Below are positions 19,701 through 28,136 of a stretch of 64,000 nt of DNA, piece by piece (position 1 is the first letter of the stretch; each line of letters opens with the position of its first letter). The notes beneath the pieces were generated by a model. The model saw nothing but the letters and a program-made list of their open reading frames with translations, made no database searches and had not been told where the DNA came from. Location of the stretch: contig CAVXFB010000006.1 of NCBI GenBank assembly GCA_963760935.1, positions 992,001 to 1,056,000 on the forward strand. The letters are read 5' to 3'. Source of the stretch: CAVXFB01 sp963760935 (GTDB lineage Bacteria; Planctomycetota; Planctomycetia; Pirellulales; Thermoguttaceae). The position numbers and the translations under genes were made by a program.

Positions 19701-20221
19701 TCGCCGAACAACTTCTGAAACCAGACGGCGATCTCCACCGCCTTGGCCATATTGGCGTCGCCGCCGGCCAGAACCGCACGGTTCAGTTCGCTGGAGATGC
19801 AGCCGCTTAAGCAAATCAGTCCTTCTCGATGGGCGGTCAGCAACTCCTTATCGATGCGCGGCTTGAAATAGAACCCTTCCAGGTACGCCGCCGAGGCGAG
19901 CTTGACGAGGTTGCGAAAGCCGATCCGATTGCGGGCCAGCAGCGTCAGATGGAAGTTGGCTTCCTTCGAGCTACCGGCCTCTTTGTGGAATCGGCTGCCG
20001 GGGGCGATGTAGGCTTCCAGCCCGACAATCGGATTGATGCCGAGCTTCTTCGCCGTCTGATAGAACTGCACGGCCCCATGCAAATTACCGTGGTCGGTGA
20101 GCGCCAGCGCGGTCATTTGTAGGGCCTTCGCCCGTTCCAGCAGCCCCGGGATGGTTCCGGCGCCGTCCAATAGACTGTAGTGGCTGTGACAGTGCAGATG
20201 GGCGAACGGAAGTGTGCTCAC
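16709..20221 (-). CDS. dnaE: DNA polymerase III subunit alpha
   Basis: The replicative polymerase subunit, about 1170 residues, the usual DnaE length. The N-terminal PHP domain begins HLHCHSHYSLLDGAG. The polymerase palm shows PDIDIDFCQQRR near residue 413, with the catalytic Asp pair, and a second motif GSGVGSIVSYGLHLSH precedes it. The helix-hairpin-helix (TAVEALIKAGAFDSLG) and a C-terminal OB-fold (VMLGGMLSSIKYSHTK) follow. The GTG at 20221 is preferred because GGAGG lies 5 bases upstream; an ATG at 20233 would overlap that same sequence and has no ribosome-binding site. No dnaQ or dnaX gene is adjacent. The gene is intact over 3.5 kb. Confidence 0.97.
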   Translation of the reverse strand: MSTLPFAHLHCHSHYSLLDGAGTIPGLLERAKALQMTALALTDHGNLHGAVQFYQTAKKLGINPIVGLEAYIAPGSRFHKEAGSSKEANFHLTLLARNRIGFRNLVKLASAAYLEGFYFKPRIDKELLTAHREGLICLSGCISSELNRAVLAGGDANMAKAVEIAVWFQKLFGDDYYIELQNNNLESQRQAMIGAVEVANRVGVPLVATSDVHYIHREDAEAQDILLCVNTGKFRTDTNRMRMDSNEFYLRSAEDMYAAFPGLDDALRRTQEIADSVDIELELGKRHFPVFSVPEGETSEQYLRNLCLEGLKRRYANRPDRCADGELSDEVMARLDRELEVINKLGFSNYFLIVWDFVRFAREQGIQATARGSGVGSIVSYGLHLSHVCPLEYDLLFERFLDESRREAPDIDIDFCQQRRGEVIQYVKDKYGVANVAQIGTFGTLAARAALRDCGRALGMPIPRVDAVVAMVPEELGITLKKALEKSDDLKKSYDTDPEVRKLLDLAKGIEGLARNVGTHAAAVVIADRPLTDYVPLQHVQEKKEVITQWAMGDVERAGLLKMDFLGLRNLTILSKVVDLIEQTTGQRIDPYQFPRDDQETFALLCRGETKGVFQLESGGIRDLLQRMKPDHFRDIIATNALYRPGPLEGGMVDDYIQVKHGRKQAEYKHPVMKEVLEETHGVMVYQEQVMRILNRLGGIALANAYTCIKAISKKKLEMIAKFREEFVEGAHDKGMSRKEAAELFGLIEKFAGYGFNKSHSTAYALIAYMTAYLKAHYPVEFMAALLSSDISGRNFKRKDSLVEHLEDCQRMNITVLPPDVNRSDSEFTVADGKICFGLSAVKGCGGGAASAISNDRTRRGPYRSIFDFCERLDPSMVNRTAVEALIKAGAFDSLGAKRAQIFAAIDRAMQAGVAAASDRRSGQMGLFGGDDDEQPEAGATNLPDVPPWDERQRLVNEKEVLGFYLTSHPLAEHEKTLAAYCSHTTVEAAELKHRTEVMLGGMLSSIKYSHTKNPKPGNPSRYAMFDLEDTDGMMRCIIWPEQFASYEELVKPDVIVVVRGAIDKRPGSEEANLIVNELIPLEDLASRCTRGVMVRVLEESHGLDKLEQLQEVLRSYPGNCELQLMLCLADGSRVACKCDGLRLAVSSEMRTRVDGLLGSGNLRLLTARR

Positions 20222-20233
20222 AGGTTCCTCCAT

Positions 20234-20570
20234 GCGGCGGGCGATAAGGTTCCTACGACAATTTTACCGACCAGATCGCGACCCCGATAGCCGCCGAGTT
20301 GTGGAGTCCAAGACAGTCGTCAGGGGAGCCAAGGCTGGCCGACCACTATGCTGGGAAACTGGTATGCTGGGAACCTGGACGACCGTCGATACGGCCCATC
20401 CCTGCCGAATCGGGCCGCATCCCGTCCTATTGAGGGCCGAGGCGGCGAGGCGTATGATACCGCAGGCTATTGCGGCCATGCCGAAGAATCGGGCGCGTTT
20501 TGACTTGAACGGTAATTGCCTGGCTGTCCACATAATTTGTTCCGGTATATATCCCATCTTGGAGTGCTCA
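20234..20570. other. Intergenic region between dnaE and the nitroreductase gene
   Basis: About 340 bases between divergent genes. An open frame runs through it into the nitroreductase gene, but its residues have no family character and codon choice looks random, so I take it as non-coding. A GGAG at 20561-20564 serves the nitroreductase start. I see no RNA or repeat. Confidence 0.5.
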
Positions 20571-21095
20571 ATGGATTTGTTTGAAGCAATTGCCGCTCGC
20601 GGTAGTTATCGCGGGCAATTTACCGCTGCACCGGTACCCCGGGCAGACTTGCAGAGGATCGCAGAGACGGCGATTCAGGCCCCTTCGGCATGCAACGAGC
20701 AGGTCGTCAGCTTCGTGATCGTTGACGAACCATCGCTGCTTGCGCAGATTGCCGAGATCGTGGATAAGCCCGTATGTCATGGAGCCAAGGCGATGATCGC
20801 CTGCGTGGCCGATCCGCGGCCGGTGTACGCCGGCATGTCATTCGCGGACGAAGATTGTGCGGCGGCGGTTGAAAATATGTTGCTGGCGATCACGGCTTTG
20901 GGTTACGCCAGCGTTTGGCTCGACGGCGTTTTACGGACCGGAGACCGCGCCGCCCGCATTGACCGGCTGTTGCACGTCCCCAGTGGCAAGACGATACGCA
21001 TCCTGCTGCCGCTCGGTGTACCTGCCGAGGCGTGCCAACAGCGGGAGAAGCTGCCGTTCGATCGTCGGGCCTGGTTCAATCGCTACGGCGCGTGA
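20571..21095 (+). CDS. Nitroreductase-family flavoprotein
   Basis: A 174-residue FMN-dependent NAD(P)H oxidoreductase. The start MDLFEAIAARGSYRGQF has the Arg-rich FMN-phosphate-binding pattern of the family. IQAPSACNEQVVSFVIVD follows, then CAAAVENMLLAITALGYASVW, the family's second signature, and a closing KTIRILLPLGVP strand. Members reduce nitro compounds, quinones or enoates, and some dehalogenate; the substrate is not evident. The ATG at 20571 has GGAG 7 bases upstream; longer in-frame starts are rejected. It converges with the SDR gene 14 bases away. Confidence 0.85.
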   Translation: MDLFEAIAARGSYRGQFTAAPVPRADLQRIAETAIQAPSACNEQVVSFVIVDEPSLLAQIAEIVDKPVCHGAKAMIACVADPRPVYAGMSFADEDCAAAVENMLLAITALGYASVWLDGVLRTGDRAARIDRLLHVPSGKTIRILLPLGVPAEACQQREKLPFDRRAWFNRYGA

Positions 21096-21108
21096 CTCAC
21101 GGTCTGCC

Positions 21109-21974
21109 TCACCGCAATCCGCTCACCTTTCGCACGATCCAATCGCGCACTCGATCTGGCAGCATCTTCATTCCTTTGAAGGGAAGACGCACGCTCCAGC
21201 CCAGGTAGTATCGTGTCTTGGGACGCGGCGATGTTAACGCATGGACAACCGCTCGGACAACGGTCTCGACCGGTGCGGCGTGGGGAACAGTTCGCGAGAC
21301 CGTCGCACGAATTGCGGCCAAGTCGTCTTCGTAGAGCGATAGCCGATCGGGCGAGATTTGGCGAACCAGTTGGTCGGCGGAATTCGTCGCCTTATCCCAA
21401 ATAGGCGTAGCGATCGGCCCCGGCTCGACGGCCGACACGCTGATATTCCATGTGCGTAGTTCCAACCGCAGGGCGTCAGTGATTGCTTCCAGGGCGAACT
21501 TCGACGCCGAATACGCGCCGAGATACGGTGTCGCCAAGCCGCCATTGACCGAACTGATGTTGACCAGCCGGCCGTGGGCTCTCCGCAGTAGGGGCAAAAA
21601 TGATTGTGTCACTGCCATGGTGCCAATAACATTGACTTCCATCTGCCTTCGCAGCGAGTCGATCGGCACAAGTTCCAACGGGCCGGGAACGGCAATGCCC
21701 GCGTTGTTGACAAGCCCCGCGATACCGGCGTCGCCCACCGTCTCGCTAATCGTCGCAACCGCTGTGGCGATCGACGAGGCATCCGTCACGTCGAGCTGCA
21801 AGGGGATCAAACGGGGAGATGCCTCGGCTCGCAAGCTCTCAGCGGCGGCAGCCGATCGTACGCCCGCAAAGACGCGGAAGCCTCGGCGCTCCAATTCCAG
21901 GCGCAAGCCCGACCGATACCGGTCGAGGCGCCGGTGATTACAATGCTTTGCACTATTGTGCCCGACTTGGACAT
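21109..21974 (-). CDS. Short-chain dehydrogenase/reductase, frameshifted near the N-terminus
   Basis: A classical SDR of about 288 residues. From ATG 21974 the frame reads MSKSGTIVQSIVITGASTGIGRACA, giving the TGxxxGIG cofactor loop; at about 21900-21906 it must shift to continue LELERRGFRVFAG. One missing C (GCC TGG for GCC CTG G) would explain it. The rest is clean: LVNNAGIA, ISSVNGG, and the catalytic YSASK, then PGPIATPIW. SDRs oxidise or reduce alcohols and ketones with NAD(P); the substrate is unknown. The ATG lies 4 bases after the stop of the MFS/spermidine-synthase gene, so the two probably form an operon. Confidence 0.8.
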
Positions 21975-21978
21975 CTAC

Positions 21979-24168
21979 TTATGAACGCGGTTTAGAGTTG
22001 GACTGCTGCCATCGCTCTGGGACGACCTTCACCCACAACTTTCTGAACCAGTCAAAGACCGGTTTGGACGAAGCGGGCACCAGGATCTCAAACAAATTAC
22101 TATATTGATCGGTCCAGAGCGGCACAATCTCATCTTCATCGTCAAAACGAGGGGGATTCGGAGGTGTCACTTGGAGAAAACGATCATTGTGGGTCAACAA
22201 CATCCATTCGTTCGCGTCCAGTAGGCGATCAGCGTCGCCGCGGAGAGTGAGCCGCGTACAGCCCATCTTAAAATGCTTGGCCAATCGGTACAACACGGGC
22301 GCCAGCCGAAGATAGTTGTTCGAGATATCGATCGCCACAATGCCATCTGGCGCGAGGTGGCGCTCGTAGACCTCGAACGCCTCGCGCGTCAGTAAATGCG
22401 TAGGTATTGCATCGCCGTTAAAAGCGTCAAGCACTAAGAGGTCGAAGCGTTGTGACGGCTCCGCTTCCAACGACAGACGGGCGTCGCCCAATACCACGTC
22501 GCACTCGCCGCGGCAATCCGCCAGAAAATAAAAGTGCTCGCGTGCCATGCGGAGCACTTCCGGATTGATCTCGTAGAAACGAAAGACGTCTCCGGGCCGC
22601 GCATAGGCCGCAATTGTGCCGACGCCCAAACCGACGACGCCGACGCGTATCGGGCCAGAGCGGTGTAGATACTCGATCGCCCGGCCCACGCCGCTCTGCT
22701 CGGAGTAATAGGACGTGGGCCAGTCTCGCCGTCCGATGTCGGAGAATTCGCGGCCGTGCGTGATGCGGCCGTTCATCAGCACCAACTCCTTGACGTCTGA
22801 GTCGTCTATTGGATACTCGGTTACTGAAATGGCGCCGAAGAAATTGCGGGCCCGATCTACTGCGGGTGATGTGTCAAACTCGAACCGAACTAGAAAGAAC
22901 AGAGCAGGTATGGCCAGCGGCAAGAGCAAAGCACTCCGGATCATTCGCGCCCGCAATGTCGCGCCGGGCATCACGAGCAAGCCCAACGCTAGCAAGGCCG
23001 AGAGCGCCATTCCTATCGGCCATTCCAAGTATGTGGAGAACAGGTGCGGCGCAACGACGGCAACGAGCAGGCCGCCCAATGCCCCACCGGCGGCGATCAG
23101 CAGATAAAACTCGGTCAAGTGCCGTGGCCGCGGCTTCAGTCGGACCAGTTCCCCATGACAGACCATACAGATGGCAAACAGGGCCGTGAGATTCAGCGCC
23201 AATTCCTGGGTCAGGCTTAACGGAGATGATGTCCGCTTAAGATAGTCGTTACACGCCACACCTACCAACGCCAGTACGGCCACCGGCGACCACAGCCAGC
23301 GAGCGTACCACCGCGAGTGATCGAAGGTGATGATGAATGACAATAAATAGAGTGACAACGGCATCACCCAGAGAAATGGCACGACGGCCACGTCCTGACA
23401 GATATGATTCGTGGCAGCCAGCAGCATCAGCGACGCCAATGCCGGCAGCGCGAGCCAACGCAAACGATCGGGCCAAGTGACAGCAGTATCATGCTCGTCC
23501 CAATCTTCCGGCATCTCCTCCAATACACTCCGATCGCTCGATCGCCACAAGCAACGCAGGAGCGCCGCGCACAGCGCCGCATAGGCAACGAAAGCGGCCG
23601 ACCAAAGTGCCGACTGTTTCCACAGGTCAAAGGCCGGCTCGAACACGAACGGGTAGCTCAGCAGAGCCGCCAACGAGCCGATATTCGACAATGAATAGAG
23701 CCGGTACGGCGAACGCCCCGGCCAACTACGGCTGAACCAGGCCTGCACCAGCGGGCTGGTGGCCGAAAGGGCAAAGTATGGCAAGCCGACTGATGAAAAC
23801 AGCAACACCAATATCCGCCACGTTGGGTAGGCGTTGTCCGACGGCTTCAGGTTTGGGTTGGGAAGGATCGGTAGCATCGCCAACGCCACAACGGCGAATG
23901 CCAAATGAACAACGATCTGTCCGCGCGTGCTCAGCCAGCGTTGCGACAAGTGAGCGTATAGGTAACCGGCAAACAGCAGCGTTTGGAAGAACAATAGACA
24001 AGTCGTCCAGACCGCCGGACAGCCGCCGAACCAAGGCAAGATCGCCTTGCTTACCAACGGCTGCACCTGAAAGAGCAAGAACGCGCTCAGCAGAATAGTC
24101 AGCCCAAACGTTAACCGCGGCCAACCACCGGCCGCCCCATCCGTTGTCTCGCATGCCGTCGACGCCAT
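21979..24168 (-). CDS. Fused MFS transporter-like/spermidine synthase-like protein
   Basis: A 729-residue membrane protein. The N-terminal two thirds contain many hydrophobic helices (for example FGLTILLSAFLLFQVQPLVS at residues 20-40 and FLLVRFEFDTS before the soluble domain). The C-terminal part from about residue 490 is a spermidine-synthase-like methyltransferase fold with VGVVGLGVGTIAAYA, FYEINPEVLRMA, VVLGDARLSL and LLVLDAFNGDAIP. The family is widespread in planctomycetes; polyamine synthesis is not proven and the domain may bind S-adenosylmethionine derivatives for another purpose. The DAFNGDAIPTHLLT segment keeps the acidic residue expected for catalysis. It is followed by the SDR gene after 4 bases. 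Confidence 0.85.
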   Translation of the reverse strand: MASTACETTDGAAGGWPRLTFGLTILLSAFLLFQVQPLVSKAILPWFGGCPAVWTTCLLFFQTLLFAGYLYAHLSQRWLSTRGQIVVHLAFAVVALAMLPILPNPNLKPSDNAYPTWRILVLLFSSVGLPYFALSATSPLVQAWFSRSWPGRSPYRLYSLSNIGSLAALLSYPFVFEPAFDLWKQSALWSAAFVAYAALCAALLRCLWRSSDRSVLEEMPEDWDEHDTAVTWPDRLRWLALPALASLMLLAATNHICQDVAVVPFLWVMPLSLYLLSFIITFDHSRWYARWLWSPVAVLALVGVACNDYLKRTSSPLSLTQELALNLTALFAICMVCHGELVRLKPRPRHLTEFYLLIAAGGALGGLLVAVVAPHLFSTYLEWPIGMALSALLALGLLVMPGATLRARMIRSALLLPLAIPALFFLVRFEFDTSPAVDRARNFFGAISVTEYPIDDSDVKELVLMNGRITHGREFSDIGRRDWPTSYYSEQSGVGRAIEYLHRSGPIRVGVVGLGVGTIAAYARPGDVFRFYEINPEVLRMAREHFYFLADCRGECDVVLGDARLSLEAEPSQRFDLLVLDAFNGDAIPTHLLTREAFEVYERHLAPDGIVAIDISNNYLRLAPVLYRLAKHFKMGCTRLTLRGDADRLLDANEWMLLTHNDRFLQVTPPNPPRFDDEDEIVPLWTDQYSNLFEILVPASSKPVFDWFRKLWVKVVPERWQQSNSKPRS

Positions 24169-24275
24169 AACAATAGTGTACCCGGTTTTTTCGGCCTGTG
24201 GGGGATGGGGGCGTTATGTTGCTCAATCAAGCGACCAGCCCTTGAAGGCGCTCGATTAACGTAGCACGCCGGCAT

Positions 24276-24761
24276 CTACCAGCCGACGAAGATCCGGCCA
24301 ACGCGCACGCTGCCATGCGGGCCCCATACGTCCACGCCAATCCGCCGGCTGACGCCTACGTTGACGCCGGCGTAAGGCCGAACGCCGACCGCCACACCCG
24401 GTGTATAGATTGGCGCGCCCGGCGCCGGAGCGTAATACCCGGGGCGTGGCGCAGCGTATTCGCTGTTTCGATACACTGTCGGGGAATTGTCTGGTGATGT
24501 AAATTCGATCCACCGCCCGTCGCTGCCATACCACATCCAGCGGTCCTGAGGCGTCCAGTACCACCAATGTCCGTCGTACCAACGATAACGCCAGCGAATA
24601 GCTGCTGGCACATTGGCCAGAAGATCGTGTGTGTCGGAATCCGCCGCAACCTTGCTCCCGCCAATCGGGTCTGGGCTCGGAATCAGCTCTTGGGCAAAAA
24701 GGTGGCAGCCAAGCAAGCCAACGAAAATGGCCATCGACATGCGTAACATCAGGACTTTCAT
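24276..24761 (-). CDS. Secreted Trp/Tyr-rich protein of unknown function
   Basis: A 161-residue protein. Residues 1-24 (MKVLMLRMSMAIFVGLLGCHLFA) are a signal peptide; the Cys before HLFAQ might suggest a lipoprotein but lacks a clean lipobox. The next part has RWRYRWYDGHWWYWTPQDRW and MWYGSDGRWIEF, a repeat-like Trp/Tyr-rich motif I know from small secreted planctomycete proteins. The C-terminal half is Pro/Tyr/Gly-rich, ending VGVSRRIGVDVWGPHGSVRVG. The ATG at 24761 has GGAGG upstream, which rules out a much longer in-frame start. Function unknown. Confidence 0.75.
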   Translation of the reverse strand: MKVLMLRMSMAIFVGLLGCHLFAQELIPSPDPIGGSKVAADSDTHDLLANVPAAIRWRYRWYDGHWWYWTPQDRWMWYGSDGRWIEFTSPDNSPTVYRNSEYAAPRPGYYAPAPGAPIYTPGVAVGVRPYAGVNVGVSRRIGVDVWGPHGSVRVGRIFVGW

Positions 24762-24945
24762 AATATTACCTCCGAATGTACCGCATTGGTATTGATGTTG
24801 GCCTCCGTAAGGCAAGTGCAACATAATACCACGGTTGAGCATCAATCTGATTGAATTCTCGCTGCTGTCAAGCCTACGGCAAGGCAAAAACCAGCTAAAA
24901 TCCGCAGTTTGACACACGCTGAGAGGGTAATTACCATGTCCTGTA

Positions 24946-25496
24946 ATGCTCCAGCAGCCTTCAAATTTGCATCTTGTCGCCTCGCAGCGCCGCGGATTGC
25001 GGCCGCTGGGGGCAGCGTTGTTCATAGTCGCCATGCTTTCTGCCGTCTCGCTGCACGCCCAGGATTGCACCCAGCAAATTCGCGAGGCGGCGAAGACGTG
25101 GGGCATGAACCAGATTGCCGTACTGCAAGCCGCCGCCGGTGATGTGCAGGGTGCCAAGAGAACGCTTTCGCAGATCGATGAAGAAGGGCCGAAACGCCCG
25201 GCTGAGGTTACCGTGGTGTGGTTCTGCAACCGCACTCCGGTTTACGAAAATATCTCCATGTCGCCCGGTTGGGCGCAGCCGACGGCCAGGGTAACCAGTG
25301 CTTTCTACAGCGTGATCGGACGCCCGATTTCGTACCGGCGCATGTCCCGCCCGGTTTGTCGGCGAATTATCTAGCGGCCGATTCTCGCCACGGTCCGGTG
25401 GTCGACTTTAGCGACGACTACGACGCCCGCGGCACCCGCGTCACCTCAAGGCGTTACGCGGACGGCTCGATAGTGATGGAAACGCCCCCGCAGTAA
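24946..25496 (+). CDS. Small secreted hypothetical protein, probably frameshifted
   Basis: The frame from ATG 24946 starts with a signal peptide (RPLGAALFIVAMLSAVSLHAQ) and a Cys-containing mature part (DCTQQIREAAKTWGMNQIAV, EVTVVWFCNRTPVYENI). At about 25300-25335 a neighbouring frame takes over and gives a convincing end, PDFVPAHVPPGLSANYLAAD and GTRVTSRRYADGSIVME, stopping at 25496; without the shift the first frame ends at 25374 in Arg-rich nonsense. No named domain is recognised. The single frame change is like those of other genes here. GAGAGGG at 24920-24926 is a weakly placed ribosome-binding site. Confidence 0.5.
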
Positions 25497-25804
25497 TCGG
25501 CGGTTGCGGCGTCGCCCTCCATCGGTCTCCGACGATGTGCAATTGTTCAACGCCTGGGACCGTAGCGGCCCTTCAATAAGTCCACCGACCGGTGATTACA
25601 TCCGAGATATGGCACGGTGGGTGCGACAATTAGCGTTCAGAGGGTGGGAAGATAAGTCCGCCTGAAGATGACCCATAGAATTTGTCCGCGGCCGATAGCT
25701 CCCGGCTTGACTTCCGTTGGCCGCCCGTTCAGACTCATGGCTGCGCTGCTAGGCGGTGTCCGGCGTGGACTGGAGCGTAAACAGAGATCCACGGAGAACG
25801 TCCC
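25497..25804. other. Intergenic region with a possible sigma-54 promoter
   Basis: About 300 bases ahead of the tandem beta-helix genes. No coding region is convincing. TGGCACG at 25610-25616, four bases, then GTGC match a -24/-12 sigma-54 promoter with the correct GG-N10-GC spacing, although the -12 element has G in place of the first T. GGAGAA just before the ATG at 25805 is the ribosome-binding site. Confidence 0.35.
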
Positions 25805-28087
25805 ATGTCGCGGTCTATGATTTCGCGGTTGTTCCTTGTTGCGTTGATCGGTTCGCTTTCTGAAACAGCTATTGCGGCCACGGCCACGGCGCCGGGTGCC
25901 ACGATCTATGTCGCTCCCAGTGGCAAGGACACATGGTCTGGCAAGTTCGCCGAGCCGAATGCAGTCAGGAGCGACGGGCCGTTGGCCACGCTCGAAGGCG
26001 CCGAGAAGAAGATCGCCGCAATGAAGAAGGCACATGGACTGCCAGCCGGCGGCGTGACTGTCGTGCTTAGTAGCGGCACCTACGCCCTTACGCAAACGTT
26101 GCAGCTTGGCAAAGACGATTCCGGCACGACCGAAGCGCCAATTGTCTATCGCGCGGCCGAGGGGGCTAAGGTCCAAGTGATCGGCGGTCGCGTCATTACT
26201 GGTTTTGTCCCTTATAAGGGCTCGATTCTCAAGGCCAAGGTATCGGACCAAGGACTAAAGGGCGTCAATTTCCGCCAGTTGTTCTTCAACGGCAAGCGGC
26301 AGCGATTGGCCCGGTATCCGAACTTCGACGCGGAAAACCCGTATGGTGGTGGCTTCGCCTATGTGGAAGGCAAAATTGTCAATATCTATGACAAGTGCCC
26401 TGGCGCCAACTACCGTTCGTTCCACTATAAGGCGAAGGATGCGCGAAAGTGGAGCAATCCAAGCGACGGCGAACTGTTCATCTTCCCGCATTGGAACTGG
26501 TACAACAGCATCGTACCAATTGCGAGTATTGACAGCTCCACACGAACCATAAATCTGACGAGAAGGGCTGCCTACGACATTCGGCCAGGCGACCGCTACT
26601 ATGTGCAAGGACTTTTCGAGGAGCTAGATGCGCCGGGCGAGTGGTATCTGGACCGCAAGACCGAAACGCTTTATTTCTGGCCCCCGGAACCCCTTGACGG
26701 CAAGCTTGTGTACGCCCCGGTGCTACGCACGCTTATCCATATCGCGCCTAGCGCTTCGCATATCACGATTCGCGGTTTTTCGTTTGAGTGTTGCGAAGGA
26801 TCGGCAATTCTGGTCGACCAAGCCGATGACTGCCTTGTGGCTGGCAACACAATTCACAACGTGGGCGATTTTACCGGCTGTGGAGTGGAGGTCAAGGGCG
26901 GCCATCGTAACGGCGTCGTGGGCAACGATATTTATGACGTCGGTTGCCATGGAATTCTACTGACCGGCGGCGATCGTATGAAGCTCATTCCAGCCGAGAA
27001 CTTCGCCGACAACAACTACATCCATCATCCAGGAGTGTATTTCAAGCAGGGCTTGGGCATCCGAATCGAGGGTGTGGGCAACCGCGCCACACATAACTTA
27101 ATTCATGACTGCCCCCGTATGGCCATTCTGTTTACAGGGAACAATCTCGCCATTGAATACAATCACATCCGCCACACGAACCTGGAAACGGCGGACACCG
27201 GTGCCATCTACACCGGAGGACGCGATTGGCTCACCTCGCGCGGCAGCCGTATCTGCTACAACTATTTTCACGACAATCTCGGCTACGGCATGGAAGACAA
27301 GAAATGGGTTTCGCCGCACTACTCGTGGCAGATCTACTTAGACGACAACGCCGGGGGAGTTGACGTGATTGGCAACATCGTGGTACGGTCGTCCCACGGT
27401 TTAATGCACCTGCATAACGCTCGCGACAGCGTTATCGAGAACAATATCTTCGTCGATGGCACGGTCCAGCAGTTGGAGTACAGCGGTTGGACGACGGAAA
27501 CGGGGTTTTGGAAGACCTCATTTCCTGAGATGGTGCGCATGTACGAGTTGGCCGTCAAGAATCCCCTTTGGAAAAAGATGCGCAATATGGACATCCATCC
27601 CAGTAAGGCCGTGCAGCCCAACGGCATGACCATGACCGACAACGTTGTGCGGCGTAACATCTTCTACTACCACAATCACGACGCGTATCTCTATCGGTTG
27701 CGCAACACACCGCTCTATCGAAACGAATGGGATAGCAACCTCGTTTACCATTTCGGCCAGCCGTTGAGGGTCGAGTACACTCAGACCGCCAAGGTAATCA
27801 AAGGCGATCCCGAGTCCAGGCCCAGTCAACGCGATGCGCCCACCACTCGGCTGCCTAAGTGGTGGCAGGCCATGGGCGAGGATAAAGGCTCGATCGTGGC
27901 TGATCCGTTGTTCGTCGACCCGAGCAACGACGACTATCGACTGCAGCCCGAGTCACCGGCTGTCAAGCTCGGATTCAAGCCGATTCCGGTGGAAAAGATC
28001 GGCCCGTATGAAGACCCATTGCGTGCCAGTTGGCCTATCGTCGAGGCGGAAGGCGCCCGCGAAAAACCGCTGATCTCCGAACAGTAG
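25805..28087 (+). CDS. Right-handed parallel beta-helix protein, copy 1 of a tandem pair
   Basis: A 760-residue exported protein. Residues 1-24 are a signal peptide ending IAATATA. The mature part starts TIYVAPSGKDTWSGKFAEPN and GPLATLEGAEKKIAAM, the usual opening of beta-helix enzymes of the polysaccharide lyase/GH141-like type. Beta-helix rungs lie at about residues 320-540 (ILVDQADDCLVAGNTIHNVG, VVGNDIYDVGCHGILLTGGD, NLIHDCPRMAILF, NIVVRSSHGLMHLHNARDS). The C-terminus has VADPLFVDPSNDDYRLQPES, a common ending of these proteins. Likely role: breakdown of a plant or algal polysaccharide outside the cytoplasm; the specificity is unknown. It is followed after 49 bases by a paralogue of identical length. 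Confidence 0.85.
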   Translation: MSRSMISRLFLVALIGSLSETAIAATATAPGATIYVAPSGKDTWSGKFAEPNAVRSDGPLATLEGAEKKIAAMKKAHGLPAGGVTVVLSSGTYALTQTLQLGKDDSGTTEAPIVYRAAEGAKVQVIGGRVITGFVPYKGSILKAKVSDQGLKGVNFRQLFFNGKRQRLARYPNFDAENPYGGGFAYVEGKIVNIYDKCPGANYRSFHYKAKDARKWSNPSDGELFIFPHWNWYNSIVPIASIDSSTRTINLTRRAAYDIRPGDRYYVQGLFEELDAPGEWYLDRKTETLYFWPPEPLDGKLVYAPVLRTLIHIAPSASHITIRGFSFECCEGSAILVDQADDCLVAGNTIHNVGDFTGCGVEVKGGHRNGVVGNDIYDVGCHGILLTGGDRMKLIPAENFADNNYIHHPGVYFKQGLGIRIEGVGNRATHNLIHDCPRMAILFTGNNLAIEYNHIRHTNLETADTGAIYTGGRDWLTSRGSRICYNYFHDNLGYGMEDKKWVSPHYSWQIYLDDNAGGVDVIGNIVVRSSHGLMHLHNARDSVIENNIFVDGTVQQLEYSGWTTETGFWKTSFPEMVRMYELAVKNPLWKKMRNMDIHPSKAVQPNGMTMTDNVVRRNIFYYHNHDAYLYRLRNTPLYRNEWDSNLVYHFGQPLRVEYTQTAKVIKGDPESRPSQRDAPTTRLPKWWQAMGEDKGSIVADPLFVDPSNDDYRLQPESPAVKLGFKPIPVEKIGPYEDPLRASWPIVEAEGAREKPLISEQ

Positions 28088-28136
28088 GAGTTCACGTACA
28101 ACGACATCCGCAGGCCTCACCCAAGGAGAACGTCCC

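Noticed and set aside
20264..20557. Coding region between dnaE and the nitroreductase gene
   Set aside because: Open frames on both strands show no family character or ribosome-binding site.
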